A stretch of DNA of 64,000 nt from Mayamaea pseudoterrestris (lineage: Eukaryota; Bacillariophyta; Bacillariophyceae; Sellaphorales; Sellaphoraceae). Below, one piece after another: positions 43,174-51,776 of this stretch. The notes under the pieces were generated by a model. The model worked only from the letters and a program-made list of their open reading frames with translations. It made no database searches and was not told where the DNA came from. How positions within the stretch are numbered: position 1 is the stretch's first letter; the number at the start of each line of letters is the position of its first letter. The stretch spans positions 1 to 64,000 of the forward strand of contig BROI01000037.1 in NCBI GenBank assembly GCA_027923505.1, given 5' to 3'. Position numbers and translations under genes: made by a program.

Positions 43174-43557
43174 AACTTATGGGTACATAGAAGAAGTACC
43201 GTAATTGGTAGACAAACTGCATCCATCAACCGGTACATTGTTGAGAAACATATCATATTTAAATGCTGCAGCAGTAAAGGTGCGATCATTTCAGATCGTT
43301 TGCTGAAGCCTCTTCACTCCTTCATTAGTTAGTAAGTGCATGAACTTTAACCGTGCACAAGTAGTGTGTAGGGGTTGGGGAAGGCTGACTGTGTGCATTT
43401 ACTGTGCCAAAACAATGTTAGCTACGCTAGCGCACAGCGCGTCTGAAAAGACTCCAATTTTGGTGGCATCGCATTGGCATCGCCATGGCGGTCGCGCCTC
43501 GCATCATCCAATAGCTTTGCCGCAAAACATATATCAAAGACTTGCTAGTTTCTCGTC
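43174..43557. other. intergenic, nothing recognised
   Basis: Short spacer between two plus-strand genes, with an AACCGGTA near-match to the TACCGGTA motif near 43229. No gene seen. Confidence 0.4.
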
Positions 43558-45624
43558 ATGCGTTCGTTCTGCAGAAGCAAGCTGACTTCACGACGTCAAG
43601 TTCTCTTATTAATGCTACTATCAAGCAGGGCAGCAGCCCTTTCCACTCGAACGGCTCGAGCAGCGATGTCTGTGCACCATCGCACCATCTTTTCAACCAG
43701 ATCAGTCCTTCGTTCGGGAGCATCCGTAACTCGACGAGTCAAGTCGTTGACAGCAAACGATGCTGAAGATGAAGAACGGACCTCCATGTCGTTCTCTGAC
43801 CCTGAATATGATCAAGCTGGTTCACCTTACTACGACACGAACGATTTCGATCCCGAGGCTTACGCTGCCACGGCCGAAGAAAAGAGCCGAGAACGTCAGC
43901 TCGGACCAGTCTCATTCTCCAGCAAACCTCCACAAGTCGTTCCAAATGCAAAGGATACGAAGATGCTTCAGAATATAGCGGATTCGAAAGTTGAACGCGT
44001 CGTTCCTTCACGAAGGAACGTTCCAATTCCAAACTTCTCCATATTTGAAGACTCTACTCCCAAGCCAGCAGCTATCAGCAAGCCAGTTCAGACTCCAGAA
44101 TTAGCTGGTGAGAAAATACAATCCACAATGGTACCGGAGCCACTTGAGAATGCAGTGGTTCCTGTGACTGTTTCTACGACACACTATTTTCCGGCCGAAG
44201 GATCGGGAGATCCAGTGCAGGATGCCGAGATTGCCAGAGCGGCAGCCTCAGGAAATGGTGGATTGACTCTTGTGGATACGATGGAATTAGATTTACAAAA
44301 GCTAGTAGAGCAAATCTACTTGGAAAATGGAGGCACTGAGTTCAATATTAACTCGAGCAAGCAAGTTTCTGTTGTGTTGTTTGGTTCCATGGGGGGCTCC
44401 ACGGAAAAGGATGTCCTCGAAGCAAAGGCAGCAGCAGGCCACACCATGTCGGATCTCGTATTGAAATATAGGGCATTGAAACGAGATATCAGTCGATTAA
44501 AGACGAAGAAGGAACTGACCGACAAGGGTCTCCGAGTCAAAAGTGCATCCAAGGTTGTCCGAGATTCACCTAGCCAGCAGGAAGGGAGCAAACCGATCGA
44601 ACAATCCACAGATCCACTCATCCTAATCGATGCATCAGCCTACATTTTTCGCGCATATTACAGCATGCCTCCGATTCATCGCGGCGACGGCATGCCCACT
44701 GGCGCTGTACTTGGGTTTTGCAACATGCTCAATCGGCTCGCTCTCAATGACTTGCTCTCCGGCAATACTCCTCGACTAGTCTTGGTCTTTGACGCGGCTG
44801 GCAAGAGCTTTCGGAGCGACATTTATCCAGCGTACAAGGGCAATCGTCCCGACGCGCCCGTTGACTTGATTCCTCAGTTTTCGTTTGTGCGACAAGCGGC
44901 GACGGCTTACGGGATTGCTCGCATTGAAGCCGATACCTTTGAGGCGGATGATGTGATTGCAACCTTGGCATGTAGAGCGCAGGAGCAAGGAATTGACGTT
45001 AACATATTCAGCGGCGACAAGGACTTGATGCAACTTGTAACGGACAAGCATGTTCAACCAAGTATTCACATGATTGACCCAGCCACCATGGCTCGCGTGA
45101 CGCATGATGAAGTGGTGGAAAAGTGGGGTTTGCCGCCATGGCAATTGGGCGATTTGCTGGCATTGGCTGGCGACTCAGCAGACAACATTCCTGGAGTTCC
45201 AGGCATTGGTCCAAAAATTGCTGCGCAGCTCATTCAAGAGTATGGAACGCTTGAGAATCTGTACGAAAATGTGGACCAAGTCAAGCAAAAGGCACGTCGC
45301 GCCAAGCTTGAAAATTTTCAGCATCAAGCCTTCCTGTCGCGAAGACTTGTCGAGTTAGATCGCAATGTTCCTTTCCAAAGAATGAAGTCCCAGCGAGACG
45401 GCTTTACCGACGTTGCCGACTTGCGCATGGAGCCCATGGATCCGGACCGTATTATTTCCTTCTACACGGCCATGGGCTTTAACGACATTAAGCGTCGGTT
45501 CCAAAACAGTCTCAACCGCGGCAATTGCCAAGCAATGCAGCAGCGACCCGTCAGCAAGAGTAAATGGCGGCGACCCAAGGCCAGCATACCAACACCGGAC
45601 GAGTATGATGGCGTTCCCTTTTGA
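43558..45624 (+). CDS. organellar 5'-3' exonuclease (PolA-N type) with PolA-thumb-like N-terminal segment
   Basis: 688 residues, single exon. The N-terminus (MRSFCRSKLTSRRQVLLLMLLSSRAAALSTRTARAA) is a hydrophobic-plus-basic organelle presequence. Residues 355-660 are the 5'-3' exonuclease/FEN domain of bacterial DNA polymerase I: LILIDASAYIFRAYYSMP, FDAAGKSFRSDIYPAYKGNR, FEADDVIATLA, IFSGDKDLMQLV and the H3TH GDSADNIPGVPGIGPKIAAQLI. The acidic metal-binding residues are present. No polymerase palm or fingers follow. Residues about 242-335 instead resemble the PolA thumb (EQIYLENGGTEFNINSSKQ, KDVLEAKAA, LVLKYRALKRDISRLK), which normally lies C-terminal to the exonuclease. A likely job is primer or flap removal in organelle DNA replication; that is inferred from the family. 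Confidence 0.9.
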   Translation: MRSFCRSKLTSRRQVLLLMLLSSRAAALSTRTARAAMSVHHRTIFSTRSVLRSGASVTRRVKSLTANDAEDEERTSMSFSDPEYDQAGSPYYDTNDFDPEAYAATAEEKSRERQLGPVSFSSKPPQVVPNAKDTKMLQNIADSKVERVVPSRRNVPIPNFSIFEDSTPKPAAISKPVQTPELAGEKIQSTMVPEPLENAVVPVTVSTTHYFPAEGSGDPVQDAEIARAAASGNGGLTLVDTMELDLQKLVEQIYLENGGTEFNINSSKQVSVVLFGSMGGSTEKDVLEAKAAAGHTMSDLVLKYRALKRDISRLKTKKELTDKGLRVKSASKVVRDSPSQQEGSKPIEQSTDPLILIDASAYIFRAYYSMPPIHRGDGMPTGAVLGFCNMLNRLALNDLLSGNTPRLVLVFDAAGKSFRSDIYPAYKGNRPDAPVDLIPQFSFVRQAATAYGIARIEADTFEADDVIATLACRAQEQGIDVNIFSGDKDLMQLVTDKHVQPSIHMIDPATMARVTHDEVVEKWGLPPWQLGDLLALAGDSADNIPGVPGIGPKIAAQLIQEYGTLENLYENVDQVKQKARRAKLENFQHQAFLSRRLVELDRNVPFQRMKSQRDGFTDVADLRMEPMDPDRIISFYTAMGFNDIKRRFQNSLNRGNCQAMQQRPVSKSKWRRPKASIPTPDEYDGVPF

Positions 45625-46479
45625 TCACAAGTTGGTGTTAAACTTGTGTACCCCCTAGAAAGCCATGTAAAACAAGGAGAACCAAAGCCTGCAGCTAAGG
45701 ACGGTCGCTGTGTGGAGCAGGCGTTGTGTCTGCAATTTTTTCCTGGACAGACGAAGCAGTGATCAGAGAAGGCATGCCGCAATTTTCAAGCGCTCATTAG
45801 AATCGAGTTCGTACATCCAATATCCGACACCGTGTCTCTGAACTGTGACTGAAGACTGAAGTAATGCGACTCATGGAAAAGTGGGCTCCCATGTTCTAAG
45901 ATAACTTGGACGGGAATAAGCGACATACGCTTGATCCGTCATATAAGTTACAGGTAGTTTACTTAGCTCGTTGCCCAACAAATGCACGGTTTGGATCCAT
46001 GTTTTGGTTAATTGAGAATGATTCGTCGGCACCACGATCTTTGCATCCCTGTCGCACAACACCCGATGCGCCATTTTTTCCCAGCTGTCCGTTATTGGGA
46101 TGACGTCATCGAACACAATCCGGCGCGCGCCAATGACGCGAGTACACTCTGTAACATACAAAAATGAATTCACGATCCGCTGCCTTCGGACCGGCGAAGG
46201 AAACGCACTTTACGAGCCGCTCGTTGCAAAAGAGACGACGACTCGTCTCGTTTGCGCGCCCATTATATATATAGATTCGGAAGAAGACTAGCAACGCAGT
46301 TGTTTATTGACCATCTCTTGGTCTTGTAAAGAGCAGTTGCGATATTTGCGTGACACCAAACGAAGCAAACGAAAAAGCAAAGGACAATCTACAGCGAGCA
46401 ATCCAAAGAAATCGAGACTCGTCAGCACACACTTCGCCAGCCTTCTTTCTTCGCTACCAAAACTATCACTCGCAGGAGC
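45625..46479. other. intergenic with a CRE octamer
   Basis: A minus-strand frame (46173-45871) is open for 100 codons but has no recognisable domain and may be chance. TGACGTCA is at 46101-46108. The plus-strand leader near 46,320-46,480 is A-rich. Confidence 0.4.
46101..46108. promoter_or_regulatory. CRE octamer TGACGTCA upstream of the TM-PDZ gene
   Basis: Full palindromic octamer (extended gatgacgtcatc) 372 bp upstream of ATG 46480. A candidate bZIP site by sequence only. Confidence 0.3.
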
Positions 46480-48350
46480 ATGAATACCTCTAGTAAATCA
46501 CGACGAAGATGCAGCAAATTTATGCTGAAACTAGCCTTATTGTTGCTACTTGGTTTGTTTTTCGCTCCAATTGCCGCGCAAAATTCCACATCGACGGAAG
46601 CTCCGACTGCCGATGCAACGACTGCAGCTACCGATGCACCGACGGAAATGCCAGTATCAGTTAGCACGGACAGTCCAACCGCTGCAGATACTCCAGCGCC
46701 AACGCCTGCAGTCACGGAATCTCCCGTTGTAACATCGACGCCATCTCCAACGACTTCGCCAATCGCAAGTACGCCGCAACCAACGGTGGAAGTGGATGAC
46801 GACGACGACGACAATGTCACGCCGTCGCCCACGCCGGCTCCAGTATCGGACCCCCCGACGCCGTCACCTGTCACCTTGACGCAAGCTCCAACTGTAAAGG
46901 ATAATGGCGGCGGCGGCGGCGGCAATGATACGCCTGCGCCTACGCCAACGGTGTCTGCGGAGCCAGTCGAAGACACTATGCGCGGCCTGTCAATCACCTT
47001 TGCCGATGTTCAAGACTCGCTCGTGGACCAAGATGCATTGAATGTTTGGGAGGATGTAACAAAGGTTTGGTTCCAAGAGTCCTTTAATGCGGACACGAGC
47101 AGACGACGCCGCCGCAAGCTGCAGGCCAATCCAGCCAAGGTGGGCATTTCCAAAATGCGGACGGAACTGAATGTCATTGACTCGTATGCATCTGATAATG
47201 GATTCACCATTGTCTACGACCAAGTCATTCGCTACGTTTCGCAATTTGGTCCGCAGAATTCCGAATCACTGGCGAGGCTGCCTTTTTCATACCCAGATAC
47301 GGCTGACATTTATCGCACCGAGCTGCGGCAAAACGTTCCGGGGTTTGCTTCGGTGTCGAGCTTTACCGAGCCTCTAATTACTTCTAGCGCGCCGACCAAG
47401 AGTCCAGGTGGAAACAGTAGCAATGCTAGTGAGGATGACGGCTTTTGGACGTTGCCAGTGATTATTGGAATTGCCGTTGGTGGAGCAGTGTTGCTGTTTT
47501 TACTGTTTTGTTTGGCATGCGTGCTTTGCCGACCAAACAAGGATTCCAGTGGCAGCACCAAGCCTGGAACAAGCCTCAACAGTAACAGTCGATATGGAGC
47601 CAGCAGCAACAACAAGAACAACAATTCGTATGGCAACGCGGCCTACAATCAGCAGTACCATCAACCGGCCGTGGCGCAAATCAATGCCATGGGTAGTTAT
47701 GATGATGTTAGCACCATGGATGAGCCGATAATTCCAAACGTTATTACAAATGCGTCAGGTGATGTTTATGGAGATCAAAGGTATGTGTAATGGCATTTAA
47801 TTGTGCTTCAAACGCTGAAATAACAGTTTGCTCACACTTTTTTCGTTTCTCCGATTTAATGCGCAGCGTTGCTACCGTCGACTATGACTACTCCAAGGCC
47901 TATGGAGGCGGGGGCAACGAGTCGGTCGTTTCGTCTGTGGGAGGTACACTGGGCGACAATACCCGCTTTACCGGTGCCGAGCAAATGCCGCGAGTGGCGC
48001 TGGGAGCGGCGAGCTACGAGTCGGAAGGCGACATTAACAATAATCGACGTTTGGGCGGAAGCAACGGCAACAACAATTTGCGCGAAGAAATCATTGAAGT
48101 CTTGGCGCCAGCTGGCAAGCTTGGTGTTGTCATTGACACGCCCGATGAAGGCGCGCCAGTGGTGCACGCGGTCAAGGACTCCTCGGTGATTGCCGATCAA
48201 ATACAAGTGGGTGACAAGCTGATTGCTGTGGATGACGAGGATGTTCGGTCCATGACAGCCATCAAGGTGAGCAAGCTGATTTCAAAGAAGTCGGCTAATC
48301 CGACGCGCAAGCTGACGATTAAGCGGCAAGTGTTTGTCGATGATGATTAG
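46480..48350 (+). CDS. type I membrane protein with cytoplasmic PDZ domain, shared ectodomain family (member 2)
   Basis: Exons 46480-47780 and 47867-48350 (86-nt intron, GTATGT...GCAG) give 594 residues. Signal peptide KLALLLLLGLFFAPIAA. A mucin-like Thr/Pro/Ser stretch with APTPT-type repeats runs to about residue 165. The ectodomain is TMRGLSITFADV...WEDVTKVWFQESF...FTIVYDQVIRYVSQF...LARLPFSYPD. The TM helix is LPVIIGIAVGGAVLLFLLFCLACVL, and an Asn/Ser-rich linker follows. The C-terminal 85 residues encoded by exon 2 read EIIEVLAPAGKLGVVID...PVVHAVKDSSVIADQIQVGDKLIAVDDEDV...ATKIL-like VSKLISKK, a PDZ fold with GKLG in place of GLGF. The ectodomain matches the 32.7-kb gene. The PDZ suggests scaffolding under the membrane. 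Confidence 0.85.
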
Positions 48351-48611
48351 ATGAGAATGGAAATGGAAGATTTTTCTTGGTGAATCGTTTTTTTCGTGTG
48401 CACAGTCTCGTGGTGTTGAAATACGATGCTACTCGTTTGCTACTCTGTACTCTGTATACAAGAATTATAATATAAGAGTTTACAATTTATTCTATGTATA
48501 AAAATGAATGAAGAGACAACGCGGAACGAAGCTCAGCGCGAATTCGATGCCATGGCAGTAGCAAGTTGAACGTTGAACATGGCACGGTCGTATGTCGTCG
48601 CTTGATGTGAA

Positions 48612-49022
48612 CTAATATATGACATTGGTCGGCTCGGCTGGCTTCTCTTCGTGCACGGGATATGAAAGAAGCTCATCATGAGGGTCCACATATTGCCGGT
48701 AAAGTTTGGTGTAGTTCAACAGAGGGGCGTCGTCCTCGTCGTTGATGCCATTGTGATCAGACTCGTCATTCACAACTTGCTTTGCAGCGCTATCCCTGTC
48801 AGTCATCCTGTATCGTTTTGGTAAAACCCTACGCATACTTTTCGAGAAGCCGTATGAGATAAGTTTGCTTTCACGGAAGTCTACCTGCGATTCAAGTGTG
48901 ACGAGGGAGGAGCTGGCAGAACTTCCTGCGCCCAAGCTGTCGAAAGGCATGGTTTTGTCAGACTTTGCGACGCTTGAACGAAAAGGGAAACATACGAGTC
49001 TCTTGCATGAATCTGGCATCAT
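48612..49022 (-). CDS. small unknown acidic protein
   Basis: 136 residues from the ATG pair at 49022; the frame continues upstream only to a TTG. Features are Cys/Arg at the start (MMPDSCKRLVCFPFRSS), a Ser-rich segment, a basic patch (SMRRVLPKRYRMTD), an acidic stretch (DESDHNGINDEDDAPLL) and a C-terminus YTKLYRQYVDPHDELLSYPVHEE. No known domain. It is convergent with the TM-PDZ gene, with 261 bp between the ends. It could be a peptide with short linear motifs. Existence as a gene is moderately supported by length and codon use only. Confidence 0.45.
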   Translation of the reverse strand: MMPDSCKRLVCFPFRSSVAKSDKTMPFDSLGAGSSASSSLVTLESQVDFRESKLISYGFSKSMRRVLPKRYRMTDRDSAAKQVVNDESDHNGINDEDDAPLLNYTKLYRQYVDPHDELLSYPVHEEKPAEPTNVIY

Positions 49023-49628
49023 TTTAGTGTTGTATTGGTCAAGTGTTTGTTGTGTGTCATACAAAGTGAGCCACCAGAGAGCGACTTTGTTTCTGTCGTG
49101 CTTCAGATTTCATGTGAGGCGATTTTTGGTTCAAACTTGGCCGAAACGAAAGAATGAGCGAGCCTGACGAGCCAGCCATGCCGACCCCCTAAAGTGACAT
49201 GACGTGTGCGACCGTTAAGAATTCAGTCACGCGCGTCAAGCACGAGTCCTGATCCTTGGTAGCTACGCGACGACGGACAGGTAAAGTTGCTCCCTTGGGA
49301 GAGGTATTTTGTACTTTCGTTGTTCGACGGCATTATGGAGCCCTTGTTATCGTAGGCAAACTGCGCAAGACGCTCATACATCTATCAACATGTTCAAAAA
49401 AGCGAAAAGCTACGTAGGAGTTGGTTCCGTGTTGTGCGGGCATCGTGTGGTTAGTGCTCACCATTACGGCATTCCACAACAGTACATGTACAAAGGGAGA
49501 TACTAATGTATTCATCGGGCAATTTCTGCGTGACACCGTTGAAAGCCATTGCCCAATAGTTGCAACGACTACTGGTAGCATCCATGCTTACTTACAGATA
49601 CTGTTATGTACAGATAGGTATTGACCTG
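49023..49628. other. intergenic, nothing recognised
   Basis: Upstream region of the small acidic gene and 3' flank of the plastid RidA-like gene. No gene seen. Confidence 0.4.
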
Positions 49629-50261
49629 TCAATCCTTCACTCTAACAATTGCCTCGACTTCAACAGTTATATCCAAAGGCAATGCATTTGTGCCGATAGC
49701 GCTTCGAGCATGCAAGCCGCGCTCCTTACCAAACACTTGCACCATGACGTCGCTACATCCATTCATCACCTTGTGCTGCTCGTGAAAGTCACTGGCGCTT
49801 TGAACAATTCCAAACAACTTCACAATTTGTTTAACTCTATCAAGATCTCCATCCAATTCTTGCTTGAGTGTCGCAATCAAGTTTAGACCACATTGTCGCG
49901 CGGCTTGGTAGCCACGTTCGACATCCGCCGCTCGATCGGTCTCGCAGGAAGCTGCGCCAACTACGCCCGTGAAGAGACTTCCATCGTCTCTGAGAGGCAA
50001 ATGACCCGATAAGTATAGCAGAGTGCCGTCTCTTTGACATGGAACATAGTTGGCTGCTGGTTTTGGTGCCGGTGGAAGTTCAATACCAAGCTCTTTCAGT
50101 CTAGCGTCGGTCGTTGACATGCTCATGGCGCCACCTCGAAATTTCAAAATAGTCTTTTCGGCTGTTGGAGGTGCAAAGCCAGTCGAAAGTGTTATAGACT
50201 GATGTGATAGGAATAAGGAAAACGATACAGCAAACCACCGCTGGCGCAACTCGACATGCAT
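49629..50261 (-). CDS. RidA/YjgF-family protein, plastid-type
   Basis: 210 residues, single exon, ATG 50261; the frame upstream begins at a TTG. The presequence is MHVELRQRWFAVSFSLFLSH..., then STG/FAPPT, giving the Phe-after-cleavage plastid signature, followed by a FRGGAMSMS stretch. The body shares LYLSGHLP, GYQAARQCGLNLIATLK, GDLDRVKQIVKLFGIVQS, VMNGCSDVMVQVFG, HARSAIGTNALPLDITVEVEAI with the copy at 21.6 kb, and is close to it. Unlike that copy it has no intron at HARSA/IGT. The expected role is clearing reactive imine/enamine intermediates in the plastid, or another activity of this YjgF sub-branch. TACCGGTA lies 49 bp upstream of the ATG. Confidence 0.9.
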   Translation of the reverse strand: MHVELRQRWFAVSFSLFLSHQSITLSTGFAPPTAEKTILKFRGGAMSMSTTDARLKELGIELPPAPKPAANYVPCQRDGTLLYLSGHLPLRDDGSLFTGVVGAASCETDRAADVERGYQAARQCGLNLIATLKQELDGDLDRVKQIVKLFGIVQSASDFHEQHKVMNGCSDVMVQVFGKERGLHARSAIGTNALPLDITVEVEAIVRVKD

Positions 50262-50309
50262 GGTCGTCGGCGTGCATTGTGAAGAAATGATCTTCCTCAA
50301 AACGCTAAG

Positions 50310-50317
50310 TACCGGTA
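50310..50317. promoter_or_regulatory. TACCGGTA palindrome just upstream of plastid RidA-like gene
   Basis: Within GTACCGGTAC (50309-50318), 49 bp upstream of ATG 50261. Confidence 0.35.
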
Positions 50318-50502
50318 CGATCTGAAAATGCGCCGGCCGGTCACATTCGCAAGACTCGAAACTCAGGTTTTCGAAATTTTCGTCGTCCGTTCATGTTCTG
50401 CGATTTGACGGCTCCGTGCATCCTTCATTCATTTCATCGACTCTCTAATTCATCACTCACTTACACTCAACGTAGCTTATCGAAACAAAACGCAAATTTA
50501 CG

Positions 50503-51453
50503 ATGCGTCTCGGACTCGTCGCAACATCATTGGCGCTGCCTGCCATTTCTGCAGACGTTCAGCGCACCGACAATCGAAGGAGCAGCAACAAGCAAGGCAC
50601 AGTGATTGGTCAAATACTGGAGGACATTCGCTCGCGAATGTTGACAAGTGATGGAGTTGGGCCGTTTTTGCAATTGCAAGAACAGCAGCGACATGGCAAG
50701 CAAGCGTTGTGGAAGAGCCTTCCGACTCGCAAACACCAGCAGCAGCGGCATGCAGATGTATCTGGCAAAGATGGCGACGAAATCCAAGCTCAAGACGAAC
50801 CCGACGTTGGCATTCTATCGCATCGCTCACTGGAGCAAGAAGCACCAGAAGCAGGAGTCGCCGATGAGTACATTGACTACAAGTTTTGCGACTTGTTCCG
50901 TGAACTATCAGCCTTTGATAATATGGTTTGCGACTGCCAAAACAATCCCCGCGCTAGCGTTTCATGCCAAAGCCCCAACGTTTGCTACCAATCGATTGAT
51001 CCAAGTGTGTGCTTGTCGACGCATGTTGACTTGGTGCCTCGCGAAGACCAGGAAACACTCAATCTTCAAGTCTGCTACAGATTACGCGAACCAACGCATA
51101 ATGACTATTGCTTCAGCACTGAAATTAACTACCAAAGCTTCTTCGAGGGGAATGAAACTATCTACGAGTCGTGCGAGTTGAGTGTGAATGGCCAGCAGTG
51201 CAACGCTTGTGAAATTACTAGTCGAAGCTTGAACGCGGGCAACTGCACTGGTCTTTCCGACTTTGACTGCAGCAACACGGCTGCGAACACCGTGGCGTCC
51301 AAGGAATGCAGCACCTTTTATAATCCGTTTCCTGAAGTGACGCGCATTGAAGGGATACATAGTGGCGGTGGTAGTTGGAGGAGGAGAAACTTGATGGCCA
51401 TGACGATGATGGGACTTGGAGCGGCATTGGCTTGGGGTGGTACGTGGATATAA
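50503..51453 (+). CDS. secreted cysteine-rich protein, possibly GPI-anchored
   Basis: 316 residues, single exon. Signal peptide MRLGLVATSLALPAISA. A Gln/Arg-rich propeptide-like part runs to about residue 125. A Cys-rich domain follows (FCDLFRE...MVCDCQNNPRASVSCQSPNVCYQS...VCLSTHV...QVCYRLRE...DYCFSTEINY...CELSVNGQQCNACEI...NCTGLSDFDCS), with about 15 Cys likely paired in disulfides. The end is a basic spacer (GSWRRRNL) and a hydrophobic C-terminus (MAMTMMGLGAALAWGGTWI), as in GPI-anchored proteins. No known family recognised. Extracellular or cell-wall location is an inference from these signals. It is divergent from the plastid RidA-like gene with 241 bp between ATGs. Confidence 0.72.
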   Translation: MRLGLVATSLALPAISADVQRTDNRRSSNKQGTVIGQILEDIRSRMLTSDGVGPFLQLQEQQRHGKQALWKSLPTRKHQQQRHADVSGKDGDEIQAQDEPDVGILSHRSLEQEAPEAGVADEYIDYKFCDLFRELSAFDNMVCDCQNNPRASVSCQSPNVCYQSIDPSVCLSTHVDLVPREDQETLNLQVCYRLREPTHNDYCFSTEINYQSFFEGNETIYESCELSVNGQQCNACEITSRSLNAGNCTGLSDFDCSNTAANTVASKECSTFYNPFPEVTRIEGIHSGGGSWRRRNLMAMTMMGLGAALAWGGTWI

Positions 51454-51776
51454 AGCTGGGATCGACTATGGGGTAAACTATAAGTATTGCATGATATTGT
51501 TGACTAAGAGCAACTCGGCTACGGTAACTATTCCTGTAGATAGCCATGACTACGTCGTTGCGATTCCAGCGCGTTTCATGACAGCTTCCGAGCAGCACAG
51601 CATCATGTCTCAGCGAACACCGTAGCGACTTCAAGGTCAGCGATGCTCGGTCGTCACTGTGGAACAAAAAGTACCAATTGCCGCACGACTTGAGCGGTGA
51701 GCGCCGAAACCACGAACAAGCAACGACTGCGTACATCCACCGAGTGAACAAAGAGAGCTACAATAACAGCAACAAG
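51454..51776. other. intergenic, nothing recognised
   Basis: Leader of the HECT gene and 3' flank of the Cys-rich gene. The HECT reading frame stays open upstream to 51678 but has no ATG there. Confidence 0.4.

Noticed and set aside
45871-46173. 100-codon minus-strand frame
   Set aside because: No motif; its 5' end falls in a region that could equally be promoter.
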